This document shows, in pieces, positions 52,591 through 63,181 of a stretch of DNA of 64,000 bases (within the stretch, counting starts at the first letter, position 1; each line of letters starts with the position of its first letter). A program made the position numbers and the translations under genes. The notes under the pieces were generated by a model. The model was not told where the DNA came from, searched no databases, and was given only the letters and a program-made list of their open reading frames with translations. This DNA is from Rhizobium sp. FKY42 (GTDB taxonomy: Bacteria; Pseudomonadota; Alphaproteobacteria; Rhizobiales; Rhizobiaceae), in the NCBI RefSeq assembly GCF_005222835.1, contig NZ_STGA01000011.1, positions 1-64,000 of the forward strand, in the 5' to 3' direction.

Positions 52591-55254
52591 ATGCTCATGG
52601 GCACTGAAACGCGGACCGCCTGTCCCTATTGCGGCGTCGGCTGCGGCGTCATCGCCAAGGTCGAGGATGACGGTCGGGTGAGCGTGAAGGGCGATCCCGA
52701 TCATCCTGCAAACTTTGGTAGGCTCTGTTCCAAGGGCTCGGCACTGGCGGAAACGCTGGATCTTGACGGGCGCGCTTTGGTGCCAAGGGTCAATGGCAAG
52801 CGCGCCAGCTGGGATGATGCACTGGATCTGGTGGCGGAAAGGTTCTCTTCCGCCATTCGCGACCATGGCCCGGATTCGGTGGCCTTCTATCTCTCCGGTC
52901 AGCTTCTGACCGAGGATTACTACGTTGCCAACAAGCTGATGAAGGGGTTCATCGGCTCTGCCAATATCGATACCAATTCTCGCCTGTGCATGGCCTCCTC
53001 CGTGGCAGGCCATAAGCGTGCGTTCGGGTCCGATACAGTTCCTGGAACTTATGAAGATCTGGAGCTTGCCGACCTCGTGGTACTGGTCGGGTCGAACACG
53101 GCCTGGTGCCATCCGGTGCTTTATCAGCGCCTTGCGGCTGCAAAGGCAAACCGCCCGCATATGAAGGTGGTGGTCATCGATCCGCGCAGAACCGCCACCT
53201 GTGACATTGCGGATCTTCACCTGGCAGTGCGTGGCCAGGCGGATGTGGCCCTGTTTAACGGTCTGCTTCATCATCTGGCGCAGGAGGGCCATGTGGATGA
53301 AGCCTATGTGGCGCAACACACAACCGGCTTTGCCGACGCACTGATGGCGTGTCAGCACACCAGCATGGCCGAGCTTGCGGAATCAACAGGCATATCCACC
53401 CTGCAATTGCGACTGTTCTTCCAGTGGTTTGCAAGCACGGAACGGGTCGTCACTTGCTACAGCCAAGGCGTGAACCAATCCGCTAGCGGCACCGATAAGG
53501 TCAATGCCATCATCAATTGCCATCTTGCCACAGGCAGGATCGGCAAGCCGGGATCGGGCCCATTTTCCCTGACCGGGCAGCCCAATGCGATGGGTGGACG
53601 CGAAGTCGGCGGTCTTTCCAATATGCTCGCCGCGCATATGGACATCGCAAGTGATGCAGATCGTGATCGTGTCCAGCGGTTCTGGGCATCGCCGGCCATC
53701 GCTTCAAAACCGGGCCTGAAGGCCGTCGACATGTTCGAGGCCGTAGCAGCGGGCAAGATCAAGGCGCTGTGGATCATGTCCACCAATCCTGTCGTCTCCA
53801 TGCCGAATGCCGATTTCGTCAAAGCGGCCATCGAAGCCTGCCCGTTTGTGGTGGTGTCGGACATGCAGGAAAATACAGATACAGCAAGACTTGCCCACGT
53901 TCTGCTTCCTTCCGCCGGATGGGGTGAGAAAAGCGGAACGGTTACCAATTCGGAGCGTCGCATCTCGCGCCAGCGCCCGTTTCTGGCCTCCCCCGGTGAA
54001 GCGAGAGCCGACTGGTGGCAGATGGCGCAAGTGGCCCGGCGGATGGGGTTCGGTGCCGGATTTGCCTATCAGAACGCCAGCGACATCTTCCGGGAACATG
54101 CAGAGCTTTCAGCCTTTGAAAACAACGGCGATCGCGATTTCGATATCGGTGCTTACGCAACGCTGGAGTGGCAGGATTACGACGCACTCGAGCCTTTCCA
54201 GTGGCCCCAGGCAGCAGGCTCCGAACCTGACGTGACCCGCTTCTTCGCGAATGGGCGGTTCTACCACCCGGATGGCCGGGCACGCTTTGTGCCGGTGCAG
54301 GCAAAGCTCGACCATCGTCCTCCGGCGGGCTTTCCACTCATCTTGAATACCGGGCGTATTCGGGATCAGTGGCATACCATGACACGTACCGGCAAAAGTG
54401 CGCGGCTTTCATCCCATATGGCGGAGCCATTTGCGGAAATCAGCCCCTCCGATGCCCGGCAATTTGGTCTGGAGGATGCAGATCTGGTGGAACTGACAGG
54501 GACCACGGGTGCCAGATGCATCGTCCGTGCGCTGATTACGGACAGACAGGTTCCGGGCTCGGTCTTCGTCCCCATGCACTGGAACGACAATAATGCAGCT
54601 CGTGCGCGCGTCGATGCCTTGGTCTCCAATGAGCGCGATCCGATTTCCGGCCAGCCCGCACTGAAGAACGCTGCCATTACACTGAAAAGGGTCGAGGCAT
54701 CCTGTCATGCCTTCCTGATCTGCCGTGAAAAGCCTCTCGAGCTCGATTTCGACTACTGGACTATCGCGCCGTGTGATGGCGGGTATCGATTGGAACTTGC
54801 TGGTCATCCCCCAAGGGAAGGCTGGCAGTCATGGTTCGTAAGATCACTTCGGCTTCCCGAAAGCGTAGACATCGTCGGACTGTCTGACGAGCCGACCGGC
54901 GCCGTGCGCATGGCCGCGTTCGCCGGAGAGCAGTTGCTGGCCGCGCTCTTCGTGGCGTCTTGTCCGGTTGCTGTGTCACGTCAATGGGCAATCAGCCAGT
55001 TGATGGAGACACATGACAGGAAATCGCGCATTGCCATAATCGCTGGTCGACCGCCTGTCGACCAGCCGGACAAGGGCGCCATCATCTGCTCCTGCTTCAA
55101 TGTCGGGCTCAACGAAATTGCGACAGCAGCACGAACCGGTTGCGACACCGTTGCTGCTATTGGCGAACTGCTGAAAGCGGGAACGAATTGCGGTTCCTGC
55201 CGCCCCGATATCCGGCGGATCATCACGGAGCGTCAGGTCATCGCCGCCGAGTGA
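52591..55254 (+). CDS. nasA: Assimilatory nitrate reductase catalytic subunit NasA
   Basis: This 887-aa molybdopterin enzyme reduces nitrate to nitrite in the cytoplasm. The N-terminal [4Fe-4S] motif is CPYCGVGC followed by RLCSKG. The molybdenum cofactor regions include NIDTNSRLCMASSVAGHKRA, with the Cys expected to ligate Mo, and IMSTNPVVSMPNADFV. The C terminus carries an added BFD-like [2Fe-2S] domain (ICSCFNVGLNE and GTNCGSCRPDI) that accepts electrons. It is the last intact gene of the operon. No siroheme synthase (cysG) gene, common after nasA in rhizobia, is seen. Confidence 0.95.
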   Translation: MLMGTETRTACPYCGVGCGVIAKVEDDGRVSVKGDPDHPANFGRLCSKGSALAETLDLDGRALVPRVNGKRASWDDALDLVAERFSSAIRDHGPDSVAFYLSGQLLTEDYYVANKLMKGFIGSANIDTNSRLCMASSVAGHKRAFGSDTVPGTYEDLELADLVVLVGSNTAWCHPVLYQRLAAAKANRPHMKVVVIDPRRTATCDIADLHLAVRGQADVALFNGLLHHLAQEGHVDEAYVAQHTTGFADALMACQHTSMAELAESTGISTLQLRLFFQWFASTERVVTCYSQGVNQSASGTDKVNAIINCHLATGRIGKPGSGPFSLTGQPNAMGGREVGGLSNMLAAHMDIASDADRDRVQRFWASPAIASKPGLKAVDMFEAVAAGKIKALWIMSTNPVVSMPNADFVKAAIEACPFVVVSDMQENTDTARLAHVLLPSAGWGEKSGTVTNSERRISRQRPFLASPGEARADWWQMAQVARRMGFGAGFAYQNASDIFREHAELSAFENNGDRDFDIGAYATLEWQDYDALEPFQWPQAAGSEPDVTRFFANGRFYHPDGRARFVPVQAKLDHRPPAGFPLILNTGRIRDQWHTMTRTGKSARLSSHMAEPFAEISPSDARQFGLEDADLVELTGTTGARCIVRALITDRQVPGSVFVPMHWNDNNAARARVDALVSNERDPISGQPALKNAAITLKRVEASCHAFLICREKPLELDFDYWTIAPCDGGYRLELAGHPPREGWQSWFVRSLRLPESVDIVGLSDEPTGAVRMAAFAGEQLLAALFVASCPVAVSRQWAISQLMETHDRKSRIAIIAGRPPVDQPDKGAIICSCFNVGLNEIATAARTGCDTVAAIGELLKAGTNCGSCRPDIRRIITERQVIAAE

Positions 55255-55566
55255 TGGCCATTCGATCCAGTTCGCTCTGAAACAAGGCGGTTAGCAGGTT
55301 TGACTGGCTGACGATACTGGCAAGCTTGCGGTCTGCATCTACGACCGGCAGATGCCGTTCCTTGTCGAGAGGGCTGGCGGGTGCTGCGAAAAGCAACACG
55401 GCGGACTCGGTGCGACCAGCAATGGAACGCTTGCATCGGACTGGAGGGCGATTGTGCTGACCAATCCGGTCGCAAGGATGCCGGTCATCGCACCCAGCGA
55501 TGCGCGAAGCTTTTCACGAGGACTGGTCGGCACGATGGCCGGATTGAGTTTGTGAAAAAGCGACAT
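55238..55566 (-). pseudogene. Decayed HPP-family membrane protein with CBS domain
   Basis: The minus strand starts with an HPP-family N terminus (MSLFHKLNPAIVPTSPREKL, then ASVPLLVAP). A frameshift follows, and the next frame continues the family motif as SAVLLFAAPASPL. The text then jumps to a CBS-domain end (DKERHLPVVDADRKLASIVS), so most of the membrane region and of the CBS part is deleted. It ends inside the 3' end of nasA on the other strand. No functional product is expected. HPP proteins have been linked to nitrite transport, which fits the neighbourhood. Confidence 0.7.
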
Positions 55567-55692
55567 GCCTGGAATTTCTGCGCAACCGGGAACGATGCGC
55601 TGCGATAGCATGTTGCCCATCGCTTAGGCAGAAGAGATTTTTTAAACTTCAGAGATTGCTGAAATGTTTGCTTCGGAGCGGGGCAGGTGGCA

Positions 55693-56382
55693 TCAGGTGC
55701 GCGTTGCTGTGCTGGAAGCAAAAGTCCTGCTCGCATCACCAACAATCGACACATGGGAATAGGCCGCGCAAGAAGCAGCTGCGCCATCGCGGTTCAGGAT
55801 AGCTCTGACGATCCCGTCATGCTCATCCCAGGAGTGCTGCAGTCTGCCCTCCAGGCGAAACTGTGCGCGACGAAAGGGTGCAAGACGTGCCCTGGTCTGG
55901 AGCACTGTTTCCTGAATATGCGCATTGTGAGCGCCGGAGTACAGCCTGTTATGAAACTCGGTGTTAAAGGCCGCGTAGTCCTCCGATGCTCCAGCTTTGA
56001 CGATGTCGAAGCTTTCGCGATGGAGACGTTCCAACTCTTCGCGCTCCTGTGCCGTCATTCTTTCTGCGGAAAGTCTGGCGCAGATTGCCTCCAGTTCAGC
56101 CATGGCCTCGAACATTGAGCTCAGAAAATCACCGGAAACATTGGTCACGACAGCGCTGCGGTTGGGCGGGCGCTCCACTAACCCCATGGCGCAGAGCTGC
56201 CTAAGTGCTTCCCGAACGGGCGTTCGAGAGACCTGGAAGCGTCCGGCTAGCCCACCTTCGTCAAGCTTCGCGCCGGGCTGAAGATCACCACTGATAATGA
56301 GGTCGGAGATCGCGCGCACCAACTGCTCGACCGTGTCACCTGTTCTGACCAGTTCCCTCACGATATCGATGACCTTATCCAA
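55693..56382 (-). CDS. GntR-family transcriptional regulator (FCD type)
   Basis: This 229-aa regulator has the N-terminal winged helix (LDEGGLAGRFQVSRTPVREA, about residues 40-59, then LRQLCAMGLVERPPN) and a C-terminal FCD ligand domain with metal/ligand residues (FNTEFHNRLYSGAHN). It is divergent from the BMP/biuret operon with 268 bp between starts and is its likely repressor. Two direct copies of TGCATACA in that gap are candidate sites. Confidence 0.9.
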   Translation of the reverse strand: MDKVIDIVRELVRTGDTVEQLVRAISDLIISGDLQPGAKLDEGGLAGRFQVSRTPVREALRQLCAMGLVERPPNRSAVVTNVSGDFLSSMFEAMAELEAICARLSAERMTAQEREELERLHRESFDIVKAGASEDYAAFNTEFHNRLYSGAHNAHIQETVLQTRARLAPFRRAQFRLEGRLQHSWDEHDGIVRAILNRDGAAASCAAYSHVSIVGDASRTFASSTATRT

Positions 56383-56515
56383 GCTGCATGCACTTATCTG
56401 AGCTTAGCGGAGATTCGGCAAAAGTGGAACGCCACTATGTGTAACGGGCCAAGCAAGTGCAGAATTTTTGTTCAAATCTAGTCTCTGCCTCAAAACGCAG
56501 CAAAACAAACAGAAG

Positions 56516-56608
56516 TGCATACAGTTTGCGCATTGATCCCGAGGCATTGACTGAATTGATCACGCCTTAGCGGCTGTTTCAGGCTGGCATAGGGATTGCA
56601 TACACTTT
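56516..56608. promoter_or_regulatory. Candidate GntR operator repeats upstream of the biuret operon
   Basis: TGCATACAGTTT (56516-56527) and TGCATACACTTT (56597-56608) are near-identical 12-mers 81 bp apart, in the divergent gap between the GntR gene and the binding-protein gene. The spacing is close to eight helical turns, which would allow looping by a dimeric repressor. Support comes from repetition and position only. Confidence 0.35.
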
Positions 56609-56650
56609 CTCAGAGCCGGCAGAAGCCGGATTGAAAAAGGGGAACGACCA

Positions 56651-57778
56651 ATGACCAAGTTGCCTTCAATATCTCGCAGACATTTTCTCCAGACGACATT
56701 GGCGGGTGCCGCAGCAGCAGCCACGCCGGGTCTGCTTTCCTCCTCTGCTTTTGCCGCGACGCCGTTGACAATCGGATTCATCTACGTCGGACCTAAGGAT
56801 GATTACGGCTATAACCAGGCGCATGCTGAAGGTGCAGCCGCCCTGAAATCCATCGAAGGCGTCACGCTCGTTGAAGAGGAAAACGTGCCGGAAACCGTGG
56901 ATGTCCAGAAGACCATGGAATCGATGATAAACCTTGATGGCGCGAAACTGCTGTTCCCGACTTCGTTCGGTTACTTTGATCCCCATGTTCTGGCGATGGC
57001 GAAGAAGTATCCCGATGCGCAGTTTCGCCATTGCGGCGGTCTCTGGACGAAGGAAAAGCATCCGGCGAATGTCGGCTCCTATTTCGGCTACATCCACCAG
57101 GGTCAATATTTGAACGGCATCACCGCCGGTTACGCCTCGAAGAGCAAAAAGATCGGCTTTGTGGCGGCCAAGCCGATTCCGCAGGTTCTCCAGAACATCA
57201 ACGCCTTCCTGCTCGGTGCCCGCTCTGTCGATCCGTCCATCACCTGCCAGGTGATCTTTACGGGCGAGTGGTCGCTTGCCGTGAAGGAAGCGGAAGCCAC
57301 CAACGCTCTCATCGATCAGGGCGCCGACGTCATTACCTGCCACGTCGATAGCCCGAAGGTCGTCGCCCAGACTGCCGCCGGCCGCGGCGCTTTCGTCTGC
57401 GGCTATCACGCCAATCAGTCGGCTCTGGCCGGTGACAAATACCTGACCGGTGCCGAATGGGCCTGGGGAAATGTCTATACCGACTTCATCAAGACAATGC
57501 AGGCAGGCAAGCCAATCGGCAATTTCGTGCGCGGTGGCCTGAAAGACGGCTTCGTCAAGATGAGCCCGCTCGGCAAGGCAGTCTCCGCCGATGCTCGAAC
57601 AAAGTTCGAAGCGACGCAGAAAACCATGCTGGGCGGTAACTTTGCCGTCTTCAAGGGTGGCCTGAAGGATAACAAGGGCAATGTCGTCGTACCCGCAGGC
57701 AAGGACTATACGGAGCAGGCCATCGAACTCGAAAGCATGAACTATCTGGTTGAAGGCGTCATCGGCTCCGTCGCCTGA
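56651..57778 (+). CDS. BMP-family ABC transporter substrate-binding protein, Tat-exported
   Basis: This 375-aa periplasmic binding protein of the PnrA/Med (BMP) class is usually linked to nucleosides and related ureides. A Tat signal (SRRHFLQTTLAGAAAAATPG) ends near SSSAFAAT. Typical stretches are IGFIYVGPKDDYGYNQAHAEG and LFPTSFGYFDPHVLAMAKKYP. Downstream genes act on biuret-like compounds, so the ligand is probably biuret, triuret or a related amide. AAGGGGA precedes the ATG. Confidence 0.92.
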   Translation: MTKLPSISRRHFLQTTLAGAAAAATPGLLSSSAFAATPLTIGFIYVGPKDDYGYNQAHAEGAAALKSIEGVTLVEEENVPETVDVQKTMESMINLDGAKLLFPTSFGYFDPHVLAMAKKYPDAQFRHCGGLWTKEKHPANVGSYFGYIHQGQYLNGITAGYASKSKKIGFVAAKPIPQVLQNINAFLLGARSVDPSITCQVIFTGEWSLAVKEAEATNALIDQGADVITCHVDSPKVVAQTAAGRGAFVCGYHANQSALAGDKYLTGAEWAWGNVYTDFIKTMQAGKPIGNFVRGGLKDGFVKMSPLGKAVSADARTKFEATQKTMLGGNFAVFKGGLKDNKGNVVVPAGKDYTEQAIELESMNYLVEGVIGSVA

Positions 57779-57795
57779 TTGAAGGAGCGGAAGTC

Positions 57796-58941
57796 ATGGC
57801 TGCCGAGATCGACATATCCTCCGTGGCTTCCGCCACCCGCAGGTTCACGCTATTGCGCGTTCAGGAAGAACTCGCGCGCAGGCTGGAGCCGGTTGCCATC
57901 ACCTTTCTCGCCATTCTGGCGGGTATGGGACTCTTTAGCCTCTTCCTGCTGGCGCTGGGCAAGTCTCCCGTTCAGTTCGTGCAGCTCATCTATGCGGGAG
58001 GTTTCGGCACCTGGTTCTCGCTGCAAAATGCGTTCAGCCGCGCGGCGCCCTTGTTGCTGACAGCTCTATGCGTTGCACTTCCCGCACGCCTCGGGCTTAC
58101 CGTCATCGGTGGGGAGGGCGCGCTTGCCTTGGGCGGACTTGGCGCCGCTGCAATTGCCGTGCCCATGCTCTCTGTTTCGCACGGCTGGCCGCTCTGGATT
58201 GCAATGGGTGCTTCCGGTGCCGTGGTTGGCGGTCTTTGGATCGCCTTCGCCGGAGCCTTGAAGCACTACCGAGGTGTTAACGAAACGATCTCGTCGCTTC
58301 TGCTCACCTATATCGGCATTGCGGTGATGAACCATCTGATCGAAGGCGTCCTGCGCGATCCGGCCAGCCTTAACAAACCTTCCACCTTTCCGCTGCCAGC
58401 AGATGCCATGTTCGGGAAGATCTGGGGCATGGATGTCCACTGGGGTTTCGCCATTGGCATCATCTGCTGCCTGCTCGCCTGGGTGTTGATCGAGCGAACC
58501 ACCATCGGCTTTGCCGCTCGCGTTTCCGGGGGCAATCTCCGGGCCGCTCAAATTCAGGGCTTGCCCGTCGGCAAGCTCATCGTCGGCTTTACTTTTCTCG
58601 CCGGTGCCTTTGCGGGTCTGGCAGGGATGATCGAAGTTGCAGCGGTGCAGGGCAGCGCCAATGGCTCCATCATCGCCGGTTACGGTTACACCGGCATTCT
58701 CGTTGCCTTTCTGGCGCGCCACAATCCGCTCGCCATTATCCCGGTTTCCATTTTGCTCGGCGGTGTGGCGGCGGCTGGCGGCCTCATCCAGCGCCGCATG
58801 GGCCTGCCGGATGCAACGGTTCTCGTGTTGCAAGGCACGCTGTTCATCAGCGTTCTGTTTTTTGAGACGCTGTACGGGCGCTTCAAGCTCTTTAACCCGG
58901 AAATGTGGCAGATCACCCGCCTCGGAAAGGATGGCCAGTGA
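57796..58941 (+). CDS. BMP-type ABC transporter permease 1
   Basis: This 381-aa inner-membrane permease belongs to the YufP/BPD_transp_2 class. A cytoplasmic N-terminal stretch of about 30 residues precedes many membrane segments. The family's VNETISSLLLTYIGIAVMNH appears near residue 160 and VSGGNLRAAQIQGLPVGK near residue 240. It forms a heterodimer with the next permease, whose start codon overlaps its stop by 1 nt. Confidence 0.92.
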   Translation: MAAEIDISSVASATRRFTLLRVQEELARRLEPVAITFLAILAGMGLFSLFLLALGKSPVQFVQLIYAGGFGTWFSLQNAFSRAAPLLLTALCVALPARLGLTVIGGEGALALGGLGAAAIAVPMLSVSHGWPLWIAMGASGAVVGGLWIAFAGALKHYRGVNETISSLLLTYIGIAVMNHLIEGVLRDPASLNKPSTFPLPADAMFGKIWGMDVHWGFAIGIICCLLAWVLIERTTIGFAARVSGGNLRAAQIQGLPVGKLIVGFTFLAGAFAGLAGMIEVAAVQGSANGSIIAGYGYTGILVAFLARHNPLAIIPVSILLGGVAAAGGLIQRRMGLPDATVLVLQGTLFISVLFFETLYGRFKLFNPEMWQITRLGKDGQ

Positions 58942-59867
58942 TGGAAGAGACAGCGCTTGGGCTCTGGGGCGTGCCGCTTGCCATTCTGGCCGGTGCCATC
59001 CGCGTATCCACCCCGTTCATTTTCGTCAGCCTTGGTGAAACGCTGACGGAACGTTCCGGCCGCATCAACCTCGGCCTTGAAGGCACGCTGGTCTTTGGAG
59101 CCATGTCTGCCTATGCAGTGGCCGTTCTCACGCAATCGGCGTGGCTTGGTGTACTGGCAGCCATGTGCGCCGGTGCCGTGTTCGGCTTGCTGCATGGCTT
59201 TATCTGCAAGTTTCCGAAGGTGAACGATATCGCCATCGGCATCGCCATGATGCAGTTCGGGCTTGGTCTGGCCTTCTTCCTCGGCAAACCTTTCATTCAG
59301 CCGGTCGCGCCAAAGCTACCGTCCATTCCGCTGGGCAACTGGTCTTCCCTGCCGCAGGTGCAGGCGGCACTCACCATCAATGTGCTGTTCATCGTCGGGC
59401 TGATCCTAACCTTCGCGATCGCCTGGATGCTTAAGAATACCCGCATCGGCCTCATTCTGCGTGTGGTAGGCGATAGCTCCGATGCCGCGCGCGCCATGGG
59501 CATCAACCCGAACACGGTGCGCCTATTGGCAACGGCTGCGGGCGGGGCGCTGGCGGCGATCGGCGGTGCCTATCTCTCGCTGTTCTATCCCGGCTCATGG
59601 AACGAACGCATTTCGTCTGGCCAAGGACTGATGGCCGTTGCGCTCGTCATCTTCGCCCGCTGGAACCCCAAGGGCTGCCTGTTTGCCTCGCTGCTTTTCG
59701 GCGGGGCGGGTGCGCTTGGCCCAGCACTTCAGTCCGTCGGGGTCACGCAGGGCTACTACCTCTTCTATGCGGCACCTTATGTGCTGACGCTGATCATTCT
59801 CATCATGACGTCTTCGCCGACGACGCGCCTTTCCGGTGCGCCGGAGGAACTTTCGCTGACCAAATGA
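58941..59867 (+). CDS. BMP-type ABC transporter permease 2
   Basis: This 308-aa inner-membrane permease is of the YufQ class. The family opening ETLTERSGRINLGLEGTLVF appears near residue 33, and VVGDSSDAARAMGINPNTVR forms the ATPase-contact loop. I chose the ATG at 58941, overlapping the upstream stop; an earlier in-frame start lies inside the neighbour. It lies 21 nt before the formamidase gene. Confidence 0.92.
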   Translation: MEETALGLWGVPLAILAGAIRVSTPFIFVSLGETLTERSGRINLGLEGTLVFGAMSAYAVAVLTQSAWLGVLAAMCAGAVFGLLHGFICKFPKVNDIAIGIAMMQFGLGLAFFLGKPFIQPVAPKLPSIPLGNWSSLPQVQAALTINVLFIVGLILTFAIAWMLKNTRIGLILRVVGDSSDAARAMGINPNTVRLLATAAGGALAAIGGAYLSLFYPGSWNERISSGQGLMAVALVIFARWNPKGCLFASLLFGGAGALGPALQSVGVTQGYYLFYAAPYVLTLIILIMTSSPTTRLSGAPEELSLTK

Positions 59868-59888
59868 ACATGTGACTGGAGATCTGCC

Positions 59889-60905
59889 ATGAACGGCTTG
59901 GGCGGTTTGAATAAATCGGAACAGGGTATCGGTATCGGATTGGTGCAGTTGCAACTGCCCGTCACCGTCACGAAACAGGATTTGGCGCGCCAAACGCAGC
60001 GTATCGTCGAACTGGTGGGCAAGGCGCGGCGCAACCAGCCGGGCATGGATCTCGTGATCTTCCCGGAATATGCGCTCCATGGACTATCGATGGACATCAA
60101 TCCCGAGATCATGTGCACGCTGGATGGGCCGGAGGTGAGGGCGTTCAAGGCCGCCTGCAAGGAGCACAGCATCTGGGGCTGCTTCTCCATTATGGAGCTG
60201 AACCCCGGCGGTATGCCTTATAATTCCGGTATCATCATCAATGATCAGGGTGAACTGAAACTCTATTATCGCAAGATGCACCCGTGGGTTCCGGTCGAGC
60301 CATGGGAGCCGGGAGATACAGGCATACCGGTCATCACGGGACCAAAGGGTGCGAAGATCGCGCTCATCATCTGCCATGACGGCATGTTCCCGGAAATGGC
60401 CCGCGAATGTGCCTACAAGGGTGCGGAAATCATGATCCGTACTGCAGGCTACACGGCGCCCATCCGCGAGTCCTGGCGCTTCACCAACCAGTCCAATGCC
60501 TTCTGCAATCTCATGGTCACGGCCAATGTCTGCATGTCCGGCTCTGACGGCACCTTCGACAGCATGGGCGAAGGCATGATCTGCAATTTCGATGGTTCCA
60601 TCATTGCCCATGGCACAAGCGGACGGCCGGATGAAATCATCACCGCAGAAGTTCGCCCCGATCTGGTGCGCGAAGCAAGGCTCGGCTGGGGTGTCGAAAA
60701 CAACATATATCAGTTCGGTCACCGCGGCTATGTGGCGGTTGCCGGTGGCGCGCAGGATTGCCCCTATACCTACATGCACGATCTGGCCGCCGGTCGCTAT
60801 CGCCTGCCTTGGGAAGACGGCGTGAAGGTGACGGACGGAACTTCATGCGGGTTCGAAAAGCCCACACGCCGCTTTGGCGAAATCACCAAAACAGCAGCCG
60901 AATAG
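59889..60905 (+). CDS. amiF: Formamidase (nitrilase superfamily)
   Basis: This 338-aa cytoplasmic amidase closely follows the AmiF pattern: [11 protein letters not shown] with the catalytic Glu, [18 protein letters not shown] with the catalytic Lys, and [20 protein letters not shown] with the catalytic Cys. Formamidases release ammonia from formamide; AmiF and aliphatic amidase AmiE differ in few residues, so aliphatic amides are possible. It lies between the transporter permeases and biuret hydrolase, so it should act on an imported amide. Confidence 0.88.
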   Translation: MNGLGGLNKSEQGIGIGLVQLQLPVTVTKQDLARQTQRIVELVGKARRNQPGMDLVIFPEYALHGLSMDINPEIMCTLDGPEVRAFKAACKEHSIWGCFSIMELNPGGMPYNSGIIINDQGELKLYYRKMHPWVPVEPWEPGDTGIPVITGPKGAKIALIICHDGMFPEMARECAYKGAEIMIRTAGYTAPIRESWRFTNQSNAFCNLMVTANVCMSGSDGTFDSMGEGMICNFDGSIIAHGTSGRPDEIITAEVRPDLVREARLGWGVENNIYQFGHRGYVAVAGGAQDCPYTYMHDLAAGRYRLPWEDGVKVTDGTSCGFEKPTRRFGEITKTAAE

Positions 60906-60915
60906 GGATATCGTC

Positions 60916-61617
60916 ATGGATACGCTGACCAACACAGCCACCAACTTCGTCTCCGCCGATCCCTATCCATGGCCCTATAACGGCAAGCTGCGGCCAGACA
61001 ATACAGTGCTCATCATCATCGACATGCAGACGGATTTCTGCGGTCCAGGCGGTTATGTCGACCATATGGGTTACGATCTGTCTCTGGTGCGCGCTCCCAT
61101 AGAGCCAATCAAGGCCGTTCTGGCGGCCATGCGCGAGAAGGGGTATCACATAATCCATACGCGCGAAGGCCACAGGCCGGATCTGGCCGATCTGCCCGCC
61201 AACAAGCGCTGGCGCTCACAGCGCATCAATGCAGGCATTGGCGATGCCGGACCCTGCGGGCGCATTCTCGTGCGTGGCGAACCGGGCTGGGACATTATCG
61301 ACGAGCTGAAGCCTCTCGAAGGTGAAACAATCATCGACAAGCCGGGCAAGGGCTCCTTCTGCGCCACGGATCTGGAGCTGATCCTCAACCAGCGCCGCAT
61401 CGAAAACATCATCCTTACCGGCATCACCACGGATGTCTGCGTGCACACCACCATGCGCGAGGCGAATGACCGCGGCTTTGAATGCCTGCTGCTGGAAGAT
61501 TGCTGCGGCGCGACCGATTACGGCAACCATCTGGCCGCAATCAAGATGGTGAAGATGCAGGGCGGCGTGTTCGGCTCGGTGTCGAATTCCAAAGCGTTGA
61601 TCGAGGCGCTGCCATAA
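60916..61617 (+). CDS. biuH: Biuret hydrolase (isochorismatase-like Cys hydrolase)
   Basis: This 233-aa enzyme should convert biuret to allophanate and ammonia. Its sequence as I remember it is very close to the characterised Rhizobium leguminosarum BiuH, for example [20 protein letters not shown] and [20 protein letters not shown]. The catalytic triad is visible: Asp in [13 protein letters not shown], Lys in [13 protein letters not shown], and Cys in [11 protein letters not shown]. The ATG at 60916 gives the family length. The next step needs allophanate hydrolase, which is not in the window. Confidence 0.9.
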   Translation: MDTLTNTATNFVSADPYPWPYNGKLRPDNTVLIIIDMQTDFCGPGGYVDHMGYDLSLVRAPIEPIKAVLAAMREKGYHIIHTREGHRPDLADLPANKRWRSQRINAGIGDAGPCGRILVRGEPGWDIIDELKPLEGETIIDKPGKGSFCATDLELILNQRRIENIILTGITTDVCVHTTMREANDRGFECLLLEDCCGATDYGNHLAAIKMVKMQGGVFGSVSNSKALIEALP

Positions 61618-61648
61618 CTGATTTCCGGCCAACGAAGGATCGATATCC

Positions 61649-63181
61649 ATGACAGGCACCACATCGGCTAAGGCACTCTCGCTCGAAACGGTCGGCATGA
61701 CCATGCGTTTCGGCTCCTTCACGGCGCTGGATGATGTTTCGATCAAGGTAAAAGCCGGTTCGTTTCACGCGCTGTTGGGTGAAAACGGCGCGGGCAAATC
61801 TACGCTCGTCAAATGCATCATGGGCTTCTATCGCCAGACAGGCGGCCAGTTGATGGTGGAAGACCGCGAGGTCTCGGTTGCTTCACCAAAGGATGCCGCA
61901 GCACTCGGCCTTGGCATGGTGTACCAGCATTTCACGCTGGTGCCTTCGCTGACGGGTGCGGAAAATCTGGTCATCAGCCGTAACGATGTTCCAGGCGTCA
62001 TCTCCTGGAAAGCGGAGAGGGAGGCGTTGGATGCCTTCATCCAGACCATGCCCTTTCGCATTCCGCTCGATCGGCCTGTTCGGGAACTGGCTGCAGGCGA
62101 AAAGCAGAAGCTGGAAATCATTCGCCAGCTCTATCTCGGTCGCCGCTTCCTCATTCTGGATGAACCGACCTCCGTTCTCACGCCTGCCGAAGCGGATGAC
62201 ATGCTGGGCCTCGTGCGGGGAATGACGGAACGGGGGGATTTGAGCGTTCTCATGATCTCCCATAAGTTCCACGAGGTGATGAAGTTCGCCGATGCGGTCT
62301 CGGTATTGAGACGCGGCAAACATATCGGCAGCGGCAGCACTTCCGAGCTTAACCCGCATGATATGGCGGCGATGATGATCGGCGATGTCAAACTTGCCGA
62401 GCTGGATAGCCGATTGCCGATCAAAAGCGAGGCCCGCACCGTTCTCGAACTGAAGGGCCTGCGCGCGAAGGACCGCAGTGGCCTGAAGACAATCGAGGTG
62501 GAAGGACTCGGCATCAAGGCGGGAGAGATTGTCGGTATCGCGGGAATTTCCGGCAACGGCCAGAAGGAGCTTGCCGAAACGCTTGCTGGTCAACGAAAGG
62601 CGGAAACCGGAGAGATACTGGTAGAGGCAAAACCCTATCAGGCCACGCGCCAGCAATCGCGCCAGTTTCGTGTTCGTTTCATTCCCGAAGAGCCTCTACA
62701 GAACGCCTGCGCGCCGAAAATGTCGGTCATGGAAAATCTCTCACTTCGCAGCTTCGACATCGGACAGTCCGGGAAACCGCGTTTCTTTCTCGACCGTGCT
62801 GCCATGCGACGACAAGCCGATGCGCTGATTGCCGCCTTCAAGGTCAAGACCGCTTCGCCATCCTCACCCATTGCCTCCTTGTCCGGCGGCAATGTTCAGC
62901 GTGCGGTTCTCGCGCGCGAACTGACGGGCGACGTGGATCTGCTGATCGTTTCCAATCCTTGCTTCGGGCTAGACTTCTCGGCGGTAGCCGAAATTCGCGC
63001 CCGCATCATGAAAGCGCGTAACAGTGGCACTGCGGTTCTGTTGTTCTCGGAAGATCTGGACGAGTTGTTGGAAATGTCGGACCGCATTTTGGTCATGTCG
63101 GATGGCAGGCTCGTCTACGAGACACCGGCACGCGGTGCCGATATCTCCATCATCGGATCTCATATGGCAGGACACGGCTGA
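61649..63181 (+). CDS. BMP-type ABC transporter ATP-binding protein (two ATPase domains)
   Basis: This 510-aa protein has two fused ATPase domains. The first has Walker [10 protein letters not shown] (about residue 48), signature [15 protein letters not shown] and Walker [18 protein letters not shown]. The second has a degenerate Walker A ([10 protein letters not shown]), signature [14 protein letters not shown], and a Walker B ([16 protein letters not shown]) without the catalytic Glu, so only one site should hydrolyse ATP. This asymmetry is usual in the class. It powers the permeases at 57796-59867, although two hydrolase genes separate them, and overlaps the next hydrolase by 1 nt. Confidence 0.92.
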   Translation: MTGTTSAKALSLETVGMTMRFGSFTALDDVSIKVKAGSFHALLGENGAGKSTLVKCIMGFYRQTGGQLMVEDREVSVASPKDAAALGLGMVYQHFTLVPSLTGAENLVISRNDVPGVISWKAEREALDAFIQTMPFRIPLDRPVRELAAGEKQKLEIIRQLYLGRRFLILDEPTSVLTPAEADDMLGLVRGMTERGDLSVLMISHKFHEVMKFADAVSVLRRGKHIGSGSTSELNPHDMAAMMIGDVKLAELDSRLPIKSEARTVLELKGLRAKDRSGLKTIEVEGLGIKAGEIVGIAGISGNGQKELAETLAGQRKAETGEILVEAKPYQATRQQSRQFRVRFIPEEPLQNACAPKMSVMENLSLRSFDIGQSGKPRFFLDRAAMRRQADALIAAFKVKTASPSSPIASLSGGNVQRAVLARELTGDVDLLIVSNPCFGLDFSAVAEIRARIMKARNSGTAVLLFSEDLDELLEMSDRILVMSDGRLVYETPARGADISIIGSHMAGHG

